A stretch of DNA of 64,000 nt from Bacillota bacterium (GCA_023443745.1 JAEZTB010000070.1:1-64000); one strand, 5' to 3'. Counted from the stretch's first letter, positions 24,819 to 34,182 are shown. The notes: generated by a model from the letters alone, not told the origin. Made by a program: numbers and translations.

Positions 24819-24980
24819 GGGAATCTCCGAAAACCTGCTTTGCCCGGATTTACGAGAAAATTTTGTTCAGATTGCGGTTTCGAAAAACAGCGAATAATTT
24901 GTTTATTTAAGGTTTTTCGGAAATGCAAGATGGACAAAATTAGCCGGAAAGACGGGTGAATGAGGTTTTCGGAGATTCCC
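24819..24980. repeat. 162-bp MITE-like palindromic element with 18-bp terminal inverted repeats
   Basis: The ends GGGAATCTCCGAAAACCT (24819-24836) and its exact complement (24963-24980) are perfect 18-bp inverted repeats. The interior is also self-complementary in register: CGAAAAAC/GTTTTTCG, AATTTTGT/ACAAAATT, TTGC/GCAA and CCCG/CGGG all pair around a centre near 24900. The whole would fold into an imperfect 80-bp hairpin. No coding capacity. A clear target duplication is not visible. It lies between nanA and nanE and should supply part of the nanE 5' region. Best read as a non-autonomous element; a structured RNA is the alternative. Confidence 0.75.
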
Positions 24981-25001
24981 TTAAATCCGGCGGTGAATAA
25001 A

Positions 25002-25691
25002 TTGCGAAATGAAACAATAGAGAAGATAAGAGGCAAGCTTATTGTATCCTGTCAGGCTCTGGCAGATGAACCCTTGCATAGCTCGTTTATTATGTCAAGA
25101 ATGGCGTATGCGGCTATGCTGGGCGGCGCATCAGGCATTAGAGCCAATACGGTTGAAGATATTACTGAAATAAAAAAAGTAGTTGATTTACCGATTATAG
25201 GGCTTATAAAAAGAGTATATCCAGGTCCGTGCAGCAACCTCTATATAACCCCTACCATTAAGGAAGTGGAGGAGCTTATTGCATGCGGTGTGGATATTAT
25301 TGCCATCGATGCAACCTCAAGACCCAGGCCAGACGGCAGGACCTTGGATGAGATGTTTAAAATAATCAGGGAAAAATACCCTGATCAGCTCTTTATGGCT
25401 GATTGCGCCACCTTTGAGGAAGGCGTCCACGCTGCAGAAATCGGATTTGATCTTGTGGGCACTACTTTATCGGGTTATACGGCTGAATCGGCGGGAGCAG
25501 ACTTACCGAACATACCCTTAATGAAAAAGCTGGTGGAGAATTTATCAGTACCTGTTATTGCCGAAGGCGGCATATGGTCTCCTGAGCAGCTCAGGGAAGC
25601 TATGGATGCCGGTATAACCGCGGCTGTGGTGGGTTCGGCCATCACAAGGCCAATGGAGATCACCAGGCATTTTCTTAAGGCACTAAAATAA
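25002..25691 (+). CDS. nanE: N-acetylmannosamine-6-phosphate 2-epimerase
   Basis: About 229 residues, the normal NanE length. It converts ManNAc-6-P to GlcNAc-6-P in sialic acid breakdown. Motifs: GKLIVSCQALADEPLH near the N-terminus, GASGIRANTVEDI, LPIIGLIKRVYPG, IAIDATSRPRPDG with catalytic residues, and VIAEGGIWSPEQL plus AAVVGSAITRP for phosphate binding. I place the start at TTG 25002 with GGTGA 5 nt upstream; GTG 24993 is possible. An ATG at 24960 lies inside the palindromic element and is unlikely. It is monocistronic, ending at a strong terminator. Confidence 0.92.
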   Translation: MRNETIEKIRGKLIVSCQALADEPLHSSFIMSRMAYAAMLGGASGIRANTVEDITEIKKVVDLPIIGLIKRVYPGPCSNLYITPTIKEVEELIACGVDIIAIDATSRPRPDGRTLDEMFKIIREKYPDQLFMADCATFEEGVHAAEIGFDLVGTTLSGYTAESAGADLPNIPLMKKLVENLSVPVIAEGGIWSPEQLREAMDAGITAAVVGSAITRPMEITRHFLKALK

Positions 25692-25727
25692 ATTTCAGAC
25701 AACACGCAGTAATTATAATCCCAATTA

Positions 25728-25762
25728 AAAGCCCCTTCAGCTTCACAAGCTAAAGGGGCTTT
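25728..25762. terminator. Bidirectional terminator between nanE and SGNH hydrolase
   Basis: AAAGCCCCTT and AGCTT pair with AAGCT and AAGGGGCTTT with one mismatch around a CAC loop, with A- and T-runs at the ends. Serves both convergent genes. Confidence 0.85.
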
Positions 25763-25767
25763 CTAAA

Positions 25768-26406
25768 TCATTTTAATAATTCTTCAACCTTTTTGGCAAG
25801 TGCCAAGCCCAACGATTGATGGGCGTCTTTGGTAAGATGCATACCATCCCGGGAACTCATCTCACAGAAGGGTGCAGCATCCATAAAATCGCAATGGAGC
25901 CATCTTGCAACGTCAGAGAAGTGCTTGGCAAGATCCCGGCTTTTTTGGATGCATCCGTCGCCCATTTCTTCGGAGAAGATTCCACCAGTGACGTCGGGTG
26001 TAATGGGAGGAGGTGCAACGAGCAATATTTTGGGCTTTCTCCGCCAGCAAGCCGTTTGCTGCGCCTTTACCGTAAGCCGGCTCAGACCGTCTGCTATATT
26101 TTTGGCTGTTGCGCTGAAGCGCTGCTTGGTGTCGTTGGTGCCCAGCATGATGATCAATAAATCAATTGGAGTATGTGTCTTGAGGCAGGGACATATATAC
26201 TGAATTCCAGACAGTCCTTCCCCAAGGGGATCGTCAAATACAGCGGTTCGGCCGGGGAGCCCTTCTTCAATAACCGTGAAATGATCACCAAGCTCTTTTG
26301 CCAATATGCCTGTCCAACGCAGTTCATCCTCAAACCTGCCATTTGTGTTCACATCATAACCATAGGTGTTAGAATCTCCGAAGCAGAGAATACGTTTTTT
26401 AACCAT
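25768..26406 (-). CDS. SGNH/GDSL-family hydrolase
   Basis: A 212-residue cytosolic SGNH esterase. Block I CFGDSNTYGYD has the Ser (about 11), LPGRTA follows block II, block III is LGTNDTKQRF and block V is DGMHLTKDAHQS with Asp/His. This arrangement resembles the arylesterase/acyltransferase branch typified by the mycobacterial MsAcT enzyme. AGGAG precedes the ATG. It sits beside nanE, so removal of O-acetyl groups from sialic acids is a reasonable but unproven role. It differs clearly from the SGNH protein at 16629. Confidence 0.83.
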   Translation of the reverse strand: MVKKRILCFGDSNTYGYDVNTNGRFEDELRWTGILAKELGDHFTVIEEGLPGRTAVFDDPLGEGLSGIQYICPCLKTHTPIDLLIIMLGTNDTKQRFSATAKNIADGLSRLTVKAQQTACWRRKPKILLVAPPPITPDVTGGIFSEEMGDGCIQKSRDLAKHFSDVARWLHCDFMDAAPFCEMSSRDGMHLTKDAHQSLGLALAKKVEELLK

Positions 26407-26434
26407 GCGATTACTCCTGTATACGGGTTGTTCT

Positions 26435-28561
26435 TTATCTTATCTTAAACCTGCTGATTGATTCTTTCAAGGACTCTGCTGCATCTTCAAGTTGTTTTGC
26501 GAAGCTTGAAAGCTCTTCAATGGATCCTAGCTGCTCTTCTGTTGAAGCCGATACCTCTTCTGTAGAAGCGGCGATTTCCTCGGATACCGAAGAAATATTA
26601 TGAATGGAAGCTATAGTCTGATCTTTATAGCTGTCCATTTCGGTAATACCGTCCATAATGTCAAGAACTCTCTTGGCTAAAAGCTCCATGGAATCAGAAA
26701 TGTTCTTGAATACATTTAAGGTATTGGCTACAGCTACATTTTGTGATTTCAGGATATTTTCTGTGGATATAGCCCTGTCAACAAGATGAGTGGTCTGGCT
26801 TTGGGTGTCGGCTATGATGGCGGCGATATCCTTGGTAGCGAAAGTCGACTGCTCTGCGAGCTTTCTAATTTCATCAGCCACCACTGCAAAGCCTCTTCCG
26901 GCTTCGCCGGCCCGGGCTGCTTCTATGGCTGCGTTAAGAGCCAGAAGGTTGGTCTGATCGGCAATTCCGTTAATAACCTTTACAATTTTCCCAATGGATT
27001 GGGAATTAGCTTCCAGAGCTTGAATATCTGTAATAATGGTATGTGTGATTTCAGTGGTTTCCTTGGCCTTGGTTTCCAGATCTACAACAGAAGAAAGTCC
27101 CTGTTTGGTTAGATCAATGGTATTTTCCGAGTAGGATTCTATAGTTCTCGCAGAATCAGATACCGTGTTGATTTTCTGAGCCAGGTCTCCCATTTTGATG
27201 GAACCTTTCTCGGAGTCGCTGGCCTGGGCTGAAGCGCCTTCAGCAATCTCCTGAACGGTTCTGGCTACCTCATGAGACACTATGGAAACCTGCTCGGAAG
27301 TGGTTGCCACCGTTCTGGACGATTCAATAACTTTTGCGGCTGTGTCGGCAGCGTTTTCAATGAGCTTTCCCATATGGGATAGCATGATTTGAAGGCTCTG
27401 CGACAAAGTACCCAGTTCATCTTTCCTGCGAGATTCGAACTTGACGGTCAAATCTCCGTCTGCAGCCTTCTTGGAGGTTTTAATGATGCGATTAATGGTT
27501 CCGCTCATACCGATTGCAATGTATAAGCCGATTAATATGGCTATAGCTGCCGCCACAATTGTTAAAACAACTGTTACGTTTTTTATTCCTTTTGCTGAAT
27601 CAGAGAAGTTGGAGGTGGGAACAAGACCTATAAATACAAATCCTGTATCTCCGACTTTTGCATGGAGTACCATTTGCTCTTTCCCTTTATAGTTGGTAAT
27701 AAATGAGCCGTGCTCTTCTTGGCTTTTACTGGCAGTGGAAAAGAACTCTGTACCTATAATTTGATTGTTGGGATCCAATGTATCCAGAGGCTCATTAGCG
27801 CCATTACTCATGATAAAGGCAATGTCCTTGTTGTCAGGACTGATGAGGTGCAATTCACTGCCACTACCAAAATCGAGATCTTTCAGGGCATTATTTATCA
27901 AATCAGGCTTTGCATCTACAATGAGCAAACCCTTGGCTTCCTTGGAAATAGAATTCTGGATAAGCAATACCGATGATAATGAATAGGGTTCCGATTCAGG
28001 GAGCAGCTTGTCAAGCTCAGCATGGCTTCCAAGCCAGAAGGCATCCCCGCCTTTTTCTCTTGCCCGGTTTGAAAGCTGGGTGCCGCCAAGATCCGCATAT
28101 TGAACTTCTTTGAGATTGGCATGGGACGAAACGGATTTGCCGTCATCCAAAAGGATGGTAATACTTGAGATAAGCTCATTTTCTGACGAGATATTTTTAA
28201 TAAGGTTGATTAACTTTTGCCGATATGAGGCAGCGCCAATGGCATCCTTGGAACTAAGAGCATAATTTTGGAAGTCGGTATCTATGGAAATCTGGGTAGA
28301 TGTGTTTTCAATATTACGGAGAGACAATCCGATATATTTGTTTACCTGGCCCATTGCTTCGAGAGATGTTTTTGTGGCGGTATCTTTAATGGAATTAAAA
28401 GCGCTGTTGTAAGAAAAGATACCAAGGAGAATAATGGGAATAAGGGTGACCAAGAAAGCAGCAATCAACTTTGTTCGGATGCTAAATAACCAGTTGTCAA
28501 ATCGAAATAATTTCTTTGCTGAAGAAGAAGAAACAGTTTTCGTTATTTTCGGAAATTTCAT
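26435..28561 (-). CDS. Methyl-accepting chemotaxis protein (Cache type)
   Basis: A 708-residue transmembrane chemoreceptor. A first membrane helix lies at about residues 32-52 (LIAAFLVTLIPIILLGIFSY). An extracellular Cache-like ligand domain of about 270 residues follows. The second helix is at about 327-350, then a HAMP domain (KKAADGDLTVKFESRRKDELG), and a cytoplasmic signalling domain whose hairpin tip reads ADQTNLLALNAAIEAARAGE. AGGTAGG precedes the ATG. No chemotaxis kinase genes are nearby, so it feeds a remote array. It is 29 nt behind the SGNH gene on the same strand. The attractant might be one of the local sugars or 2-oxo acids, but the sequence cannot tell. Confidence 0.92.
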   Translation of the reverse strand: MKFPKITKTVSSSSAKKLFRFDNWLFSIRTKLIAAFLVTLIPIILLGIFSYNSAFNSIKDTATKTSLEAMGQVNKYIGLSLRNIENTSTQISIDTDFQNYALSSKDAIGAASYRQKLINLIKNISSENELISSITILLDDGKSVSSHANLKEVQYADLGGTQLSNRAREKGGDAFWLGSHAELDKLLPESEPYSLSSVLLIQNSISKEAKGLLIVDAKPDLINNALKDLDFGSGSELHLISPDNKDIAFIMSNGANEPLDTLDPNNQIIGTEFFSTASKSQEEHGSFITNYKGKEQMVLHAKVGDTGFVFIGLVPTSNFSDSAKGIKNVTVVLTIVAAAIAILIGLYIAIGMSGTINRIIKTSKKAADGDLTVKFESRRKDELGTLSQSLQIMLSHMGKLIENAADTAAKVIESSRTVATTSEQVSIVSHEVARTVQEIAEGASAQASDSEKGSIKMGDLAQKINTVSDSARTIESYSENTIDLTKQGLSSVVDLETKAKETTEITHTIITDIQALEANSQSIGKIVKVINGIADQTNLLALNAAIEAARAGEAGRGFAVVADEIRKLAEQSTFATKDIAAIIADTQSQTTHLVDRAISTENILKSQNVAVANTLNVFKNISDSMELLAKRVLDIMDGITEMDSYKDQTIASIHNISSVSEEIAASTEEVSASTEEQLGSIEELSSFAKQLEDAAESLKESISRFKIR

Positions 28562-28904
28562 TGCAACCTACCTACCTTTTATATATATTGGAAACCCTAA
28601 CAATGGTAACCATTATGCTCCCTCTTGAAATTATAGGAAGCTCCATACTTTCGCTTATTACCCATAAATTTGACACCTTAATCTAATATATTCATAAATT
28701 TGGATTTTTTTTGACAAATATTTTAAAAGCATGAAAAGAGGTTGTAAAATAAGGAACATTAAGTCCAATACAGACTTTGGGCGCATTATGGTTTATATTA
28801 ATTGAGCAAATGAGTTTCGTTTTAGTAACGACAAAATAAGAACCCCACCCATTACCGAAATCATAGATTTCGAACGGGTTCCGAGAACCTTGTTACTACG
28901 TAAA
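28562..28904. other. Intergenic region between chemoreceptor and E1 genes
   Basis: About 340 bp without a gene. It should hold the minus-strand promoter for the chemoreceptor; TTGTCA appears in the AT-rich stretch near 28710, but no -10 is convincing and no sigma-28 promoter was recognised. AATGGTAACCATT (28602-28614) is a small palindrome near the gene start, and TCGTT-N4-AACGA lies near 28816. A CGAAATC/GATTTCG hairpin is at 28856-28873. Confidence 0.5.
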
Positions 28905-28937
28905 AAGCAGATCACTAATTAAGTCAGTGATCTGCTT
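28905..28937 (-). terminator. Terminator of the 2-oxoacid dehydrogenase operon
   Basis: A perfect 12-bp stem (28905-28916 with 28926-28937) with a 9-nt loop. Read on the minus strand it is followed by TTTTTACG. It lies 47 nt past the E1 stop. Confidence 0.8.
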
Positions 28938-28983
28938 ACATTTTTCTTACAATACTATTTCCTGACTACTGACAACGCTTCTC

Positions 28984-31449
28984 TTAAATCCCCAGCTTGT
29001 TCTCGCGGATCTGTTCCAGCTCTGTACAATTATGTGAGCAGACATGTCCGGAGAGAGGGAGAATACGTTCATGGATGGCGTCAACTATCCATTCAGGCTG
29101 CGGGAAGAAGGCTTCCTCAAGCTCGTGGGCAGGTGTGATCCAGTTCTTGGCACCCACAACAACAGGAGGTGCATCCAGGTAATCGAAGGCAAGCTCTGCA
29201 ATGTTGGATGCGAGGTTTCGCATGAAAGAGTTGCGCTCACAGGCGTCTCCGGAGATAACGATGCGACCGGTCTTCTTAACGCTCTCGATAACCTTTTCGT
29301 AATTAAAAGGTACAATACTGCGAGCATCAATGATCTCTGCGCTAACGCCATACTTTTCAGCGAGTATGTCAGCAGCCTCCAACGCTCTGTACAGGGTAGC
29401 ACCGATGGTAAGGATGGTTACATCGGTACCTGCACGCTTGATGTCGGGCTCACCGAATGGGATCTCGTATTCCTCTTCGGGAACTCCGCCTACGTGGAAC
29501 TGCTCGGCTACATCATAAATACGCTGGCTTTCAAGGTATATAACGGGATCGGTACCGTTTAAAGCGGATTGCATAAGACCTTTAGCGTCATAAGGTGTAA
29601 CAGGGAATACCACTTTGAGACCGGGGATGTGGGCACAAATAGCCGACCAGTCCTGTGAATGCTGTGCGCCGTACTTGCTGCCAACGCTCATACGAAGTAC
29701 TACAGGCATCTTGAGCATACCTGCGCTCATGGACTGCCACTTGCTGAGCTGGTTGAATATTTCATCACCCGCACGGCCCAAGAAGTCACAGTACATCAGC
29801 TCTGCGATGGCGCGGCCGCCGCTCATGGCGTAGCCTACAGCAGAGCCGACAATGGCCGCTTCACTGATGGGTGTGTTGAATAATCTATGGTAGGGGATGG
29901 CTTCTGTCATACCGCGATATACTGCGAAAGCTCCACCCCAGTCACGTACGTCCTCACCGTAGGAAACAAGGGTCGGATCCTCATAATACTTGTTGATGAT
30001 GGGCTCTGCAATACCATCGCGGAGCTGATAGACCTTGTTCTTCGATATGGGCTTGCCGTCTTTATAGAAGGCGAAACGCTCCTTGCGTGAGACCTGCATA
30101 ACCCGGGGACACTCTTCCTTAGGCAGCAATACATCGGGCTTCCGTTCCGAGTCAAAGGCGCGGACTTTTTCGTTGGAGAACATGAGGTCACCGATGAAGT
30201 TAGCCTGACTGCCAAAGATGTCGATACGCGGAGATACCTTTTCATCAATGGAAAGCTTAAAGTTGCGCAGCATGTCAGCTTTGACCATGGCACGGATAGC
30301 TTCAATTTCACCTTCGGTGCATACGCCTGCTTCTAAAAGCTGCTTTCCATATGCTTCAATGGAATCTGCTGCTTCCCACTCGGCGATTTCCTCCTTGGTA
30401 CGATAGCTGGAGGAATCGGATGGGGAGTGACCGGAGATACGGTAGGTAACCACGTCTAAGAGCACAGGTCCATCCTTCTTGGCTGTAGGAAGCTTACGTT
30501 TGTATGCATCAATGACTGCCAATGGGTTGTAACCATCCACACGTTCGGCGTGGAGCTGAGTTGGGGAGAGGCCTGCCGCAATACGAGCCACTGAGCCATA
30601 GCCCATGGTCTCACCCAAGGTCTGGCCGCCCATGCCGTAGAAATTGTTGTTGATGTTGAAGATGATGGGCATACCGCCGCCATTCTCACCCCAAAGGGTC
30701 TTGCACTGATCCATGACTGCAAGCATAAAGCCCTCCCAGACAGGACCGCAGCCCAGGGAACCATCCCCTATATTACATACCACAACACCGGGCTTTTTGT
30801 TGATGAGCTTGAACATCGCTGCACCCACAGAGATATCGCCGCTGCCGCCTACGATGGCGTTGTTGGGGAAGATGCCAAAGGGTGTGAAGAAAGCGTGCAT
30901 GGAACCGCCCAAGCCTTTATTAAAGCCGTTTTCACGGGCGAATGTCTCACACATCATTCCATAGAGCAAAAAGTCACGGCCAATTTCCTTGACGGATTTC
31001 TTGGAATCGTTAATGACTGCCAGGGTTTTTCCGTCGAAGAAATCCTTCATGATCTGCATTAAATGCTCTTCATCCAAGGTTTCGACAGCACGGAGGCCTT
31101 TTGCAAGGATTTCACCGTGGCTGCGGTGGGATCCGAAGGTAAAGTCGTCCAGGGTAAGATGAAAAGCCTGGCCCACATACGCAGCCTCCTGGCCGATACC
31201 AAGGTGAGCCGGTCCGGGGTGGTTGTAAGGTACGCCCTCATACTCGCTGGTGGTTTTAATGAGGTTCAGCATGGTCTCAAACTCGCGGATATAGAACATA
31301 TCGCGGTAGATATTCAGAAACTCTTCCTTGGTGAAGTTGCGAAGCTCATCCTTCACCGTTTTCTGATAGGTATTGACGGGTATGTCTTTGAACTTAAGTT
31401 TGCCCGGCTTGCGCATTTCCGCCGGAGAAACGGGTAATTGCTTTGACAT
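28984..31449 (-). CDS. Fused E1 alpha/beta subunit of a 2-oxoacid (pyruvate/acetoin-type) dehydrogenase
   Basis: An 821-residue fusion of the alpha and beta chains of a thiamine-diphosphate E1. The start is ATG 31449 behind AAGGAGAG. In the alpha half (about 40-440), GDGSLGCGPVWEG and a downstream NINNNFYG give the GDG-N-NN ThDP site. SGHSPSDSSSYR is the phosphorylation-loop region. The beta half starts near residue 480 (LRDGIAEPIINKYYEDP) and has EDVRDWGGAF, ISEAAIVGSAVGYA and the transketolase C-terminal domain. The C-terminal tail SGHVCSHNCTE adds two cysteines. It decarboxylates a 2-oxo acid and acylates the lipoyl arm of the E2. The substrate (pyruvate, acetoin or a branched acid) is not fixed by sequence. 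Last gene of the operon. Confidence 0.9.
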   Translation of the reverse strand: MSKQLPVSPAEMRKPGKLKFKDIPVNTYQKTVKDELRNFTKEEFLNIYRDMFYIREFETMLNLIKTTSEYEGVPYNHPGPAHLGIGQEAAYVGQAFHLTLDDFTFGSHRSHGEILAKGLRAVETLDEEHLMQIMKDFFDGKTLAVINDSKKSVKEIGRDFLLYGMMCETFARENGFNKGLGGSMHAFFTPFGIFPNNAIVGGSGDISVGAAMFKLINKKPGVVVCNIGDGSLGCGPVWEGFMLAVMDQCKTLWGENGGGMPIIFNINNNFYGMGGQTLGETMGYGSVARIAAGLSPTQLHAERVDGYNPLAVIDAYKRKLPTAKKDGPVLLDVVTYRISGHSPSDSSSYRTKEEIAEWEAADSIEAYGKQLLEAGVCTEGEIEAIRAMVKADMLRNFKLSIDEKVSPRIDIFGSQANFIGDLMFSNEKVRAFDSERKPDVLLPKEECPRVMQVSRKERFAFYKDGKPISKNKVYQLRDGIAEPIINKYYEDPTLVSYGEDVRDWGGAFAVYRGMTEAIPYHRLFNTPISEAAIVGSAVGYAMSGGRAIAELMYCDFLGRAGDEIFNQLSKWQSMSAGMLKMPVVLRMSVGSKYGAQHSQDWSAICAHIPGLKVVFPVTPYDAKGLMQSALNGTDPVIYLESQRIYDVAEQFHVGGVPEEEYEIPFGEPDIKRAGTDVTILTIGATLYRALEAADILAEKYGVSAEIIDARSIVPFNYEKVIESVKKTGRIVISGDACERNSFMRNLASNIAELAFDYLDAPPVVVGAKNWITPAHELEEAFFPQPEWIVDAIHERILPLSGHVCSHNCTELEQIRENKLGI

Positions 31450-31475
31450 AAGTATCACTCTCCTTAAATCTATGC

Positions 31476-32840
31476 TCAGTATTGGAATACTGCTTCTCTT
31501 ATGATTTCACACACGGTTGGGTGCGGGAACACAATCTGTTTGATGTCCTCAAGGGTTAGTTCCAGTTCGATAAATGTGCCGCAGGCCACAATAAATTCGG
31601 AGGAATAGTTGGAAAGTGCCTGTGCACCTACGATGGTACGATGCTGCTTGTTGATGACCAGCTTGCATATGCCATCGCCGCCCTCGTTTTCAGCCAGGTA
31701 TCTTCCGGAGAAGCGCATGGGAATCTTAACTACGTCCACATCCATGCCTTTCTTTTTGGCGGTATACTCAGTTTCGCCAACGGAGGATAGCTCAGGATTG
31801 GTATACAATACCGAAGGGATGGCGCTGTAGCGCATCATATCCTTTTTGCTCAGCATGTGGTTGACGGCGACCTCCGCCTCACGGTAAGCGGTGTGGGCCA
31901 GCATGGACTTGCCGTTGACATCCCCTGCGGCGTAAACCCCGGGTATGTTGGTCTTCATATGTGTATCGGTGACGATAGCACCGCGTTCGGTTAAAACATT
32001 GATGGTTTCAAGACCGATGCCTTGGGTATTGGCCCTGCGCCCGATGGAAAGGAGTACTTTATCGGCTGACACAGTTTCGGTCTTGCCGTCCTTTTCATAT
32101 ACCACACTGTCGGTTTTGACTTCGGTAACCCTGGCATTGAGATGGAAGGTCATGCCTTTTTTCTCATAGCCCTTTTGCAGAAGCTTCACAAGATCCGGAT
32201 CATTTTCTCCTGCTATGTGATCGAGCATTTCGATAACTGTTACCTCTGCGCCAATGCTGTTAAAGTAGGAAGCCATCTCCAAACCGATTACACCGCCTCC
32301 GATAACAACGAGCTTCTTAGGCGCTTGCGCAAGATCCAGGGTTTCGCGGTTGGTCATGACAAAGCCTGAAGCAAGGCCTTCTTTAAGGCCGGGAATGGGT
32401 GGTACGGCCGGAGAAGAACCGGTGGCTATCAAAAGCCGCTTGCCGGTATAGGTTTCGCCATTTGCCGTTACAGTGTAGCCTTCGGTGTTTTTTCCGGTAA
32501 TGATGCCTTCACTCTCAACAAGCGTAACATGGCTTGCTTTTAATGTTGCCTTAACGCCGCTTACCAGTGTTTTAACCACTTTATCCTTACGTGCAACGAC
32601 CTTGGCATGGTCTATGGAGAGGTCTGAGGCTGTAACTCCATATTTTTCGCCATGTAATGCGCCGTCATATAGCTTTGCACTGTACAACAGGGTCTTGGTG
32701 GGGATACAGCCTTCGTTAAGGCATACGCCGCCCACGCTTCTTTTTTCAATACAGAGCACGCTCAAGCCTGCATGGCCGGCACGCTCGCTGGCAAGGTAGC
32801 CTGCGGGGCCACCGCCAAGAACGATAAGATCATATGTCAT
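31476..32840 (-). CDS. lpdA: Dihydrolipoyl dehydrogenase (E3)
   Basis: A 454-residue FAD enzyme that reoxidises the dihydrolipoyl arm with NAD+. The N-terminal FAD motif is VLGGGPAGYLASERAG, the redox disulfide is in GGVCLNEGCIPTKTLL, and the NAD motif is VVIGGGVIGLEMASYFNSIGAEVTVIE (about 170-195). AAGDVNGKSMLAHTA is the second FAD motif, and the C-terminal active His-Glu pair is in FPHPTVCEII. No N-terminal lipoyl domain. GGGAGG precedes the ATG. It lies 13 nt behind the E2 gene and 26 nt before E1. Confidence 0.95.
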   Translation of the reverse strand: MTYDLIVLGGGPAGYLASERAGHAGLSVLCIEKRSVGGVCLNEGCIPTKTLLYSAKLYDGALHGEKYGVTASDLSIDHAKVVARKDKVVKTLVSGVKATLKASHVTLVESEGIITGKNTEGYTVTANGETYTGKRLLIATGSSPAVPPIPGLKEGLASGFVMTNRETLDLAQAPKKLVVIGGGVIGLEMASYFNSIGAEVTVIEMLDHIAGENDPDLVKLLQKGYEKKGMTFHLNARVTEVKTDSVVYEKDGKTETVSADKVLLSIGRRANTQGIGLETINVLTERGAIVTDTHMKTNIPGVYAAGDVNGKSMLAHTAYREAEVAVNHMLSKKDMMRYSAIPSVLYTNPELSSVGETEYTAKKKGMDVDVVKIPMRFSGRYLAENEGGDGICKLVINKQHRTIVGAQALSNYSSEFIVACGTFIELELTLEDIKQIVFPHPTVCEIIREAVFQY

Positions 32841-32853
32841 ATGCTAATCCTCC

Positions 32854-34182
32854 CTATCCGATTAATAAGGTTGAGAAATTTTCAAGGGCAGTTGTGAGCT
32901 CCATCAGGAAACGGGATGCCGGAGCGCCGTCAACGGCACGGTGATCATAGGTCAGTGAGAGTCCCATGGCGGGATAGGTTGTGATGGAACCATTCACCGT
33001 ACGCACACGCTCCATGATGCCATTGACTCCCAGGATACCCGTTTGAGGCGGATTGATTACAGGTGTGAAGCTCTCTATTCCGAATGTTCCGAGATTGGAA
33101 ATGGTGAAGGTTGCACCTGCCAGAAGATCAGGAGAGATATTCCCTTCCTGGGCAGCCTTGGCCAGTGCTTTGCTTTCTGCGGCGATCTCTTTAAGACTCT
33201 TCATATCGGCATTGAAAAGTGTAGGCACCATGAGGCCACGGGGAGTATCTACCGCCATTCCTAAATGGACATGCTTGAAGTAACGCATCTTGTCATCGAG
33301 GAAATGAGCGTTGAGATCCTTGTGATTTTTAAGTACGCGTGAAACTGCAAAAAGAATAATATCATTATAGGTGATATTGGGTAAATTCATCTTTTCGGCT
33401 GCAGCCTTCAACTGCTTGCGGAATGCCGCAATATTGGTGGTATCAAAAGAGCAGTTATTGGTAAGCTGTGCCATGGTGGAGAGGCTCTGCTGCATGCTCT
33501 TTGCTATGATCTTGCGAATATTGGGCAGCTTGACCTCCTCAAATTCCGGACCATTTGCAGCAAGTGCTGGGATAGAGACCTGGGCTGTGGTGGCTGCATC
33601 AGTCGATTGGATTGCACCGTCAAGGGGAATTCTCCCTCCAAGACCTGTTCCGGTACGGCTTTCCTGAGCCAAACGAATGACATCACGTTCAATCACACGA
33701 CCATGAGGGCCTGTGGGTGCAGCAACGGATGCATCTACCTTAAGGCGCTCTCCTGCTGCTTTTGCACGGGGAGAAACAAAGGTACCCGCTGCTCCTGCTG
33801 CTTCGGTTGCGGCGGTATATGAAGGTGTAGCCTCAGCCTCGGTGGCGCTGACAGTTGATTCAACGGGTTCTGATGGGATGTCCTTGGCTGGGGTGGTTTC
33901 ACCGGATGCGCCTGCTTTGGGATTAAACTCTTCAAAGCTTTCACCGGGGTTACCGATGACGGCCACATTGGTCAGACAGGGAACATCATCACCTTCCTCA
34001 AAAAACAAGGCAAGTATTGTTCCTTCAACCTTGGCTTCTTCTTCAAATGTAGCTTTGTCTGTTTCATAACTGAAAAGGATATCGCCAATCTTAACTGCAT
34101 CGCCGACCTTCTTGTTCCATTTGCCGATAATACAGCTTTCCACTGATTGTCCTTGACGGGGTAGAATGACTGGTGTTGCCAT
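32854..34182 (-). CDS. Dihydrolipoamide acyltransferase (E2)
   Basis: A 442-residue E2 core protein. The start is ATG 34182 with GAGGAG upstream; GTG 34191 is an in-frame alternative. One lipoyl domain (residues 1-80) holds the lipoyl Lys in YETDKATFEE. An Ala/Pro/Thr-rich linker (about 85-140) follows. The peripheral subunit-binding domain is SPRAKAAGERLKVD...GRVIERDV. The catalytic domain ends with TYDHRAVDGAPASRFL, carrying the HxxxDG motif. It transfers the acyl group to CoA. It needs lipoylation, for which only a decayed lipA relic is present in the window. First gene of the E2-E3-E1 operon. Confidence 0.93.
   Translation of the reverse strand: MATPVILPRQGQSVESCIIGKWNKKVGDAVKIGDILFSYETDKATFEEEAKVEGTILALFFEEGDDVPCLTNVAVIGNPGESFEEFNPKAGASGETTPAKDIPSEPVESTVSATEAEATPSYTAATEAAGAAGTFVSPRAKAAGERLKVDASVAAPTGPHGRVIERDVIRLAQESRTGTGLGGRIPLDGAIQSTDAATTAQVSIPALAANGPEFEEVKLPNIRKIIAKSMQQSLSTMAQLTNNCSFDTTNIAAFRKQLKAAAEKMNLPNITYNDIILFAVSRVLKNHKDLNAHFLDDKMRYFKHVHLGMAVDTPRGLMVPTLFNADMKSLKEIAAESKALAKAAQEGNISPDLLAGATFTISNLGTFGIESFTPVINPPQTGILGVNGIMERVRTVNGSITTYPAMGLSLTYDHRAVDGAPASRFLMELTTALENFSTLLIG

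Noticed and set aside
24960..25001. ATG 24960 as the nanE start
   Set aside because: It lies inside the right arm of the palindromic element and adds residues outside the usual NanE N-terminus; starts at 24993 or 25002 give normal length.
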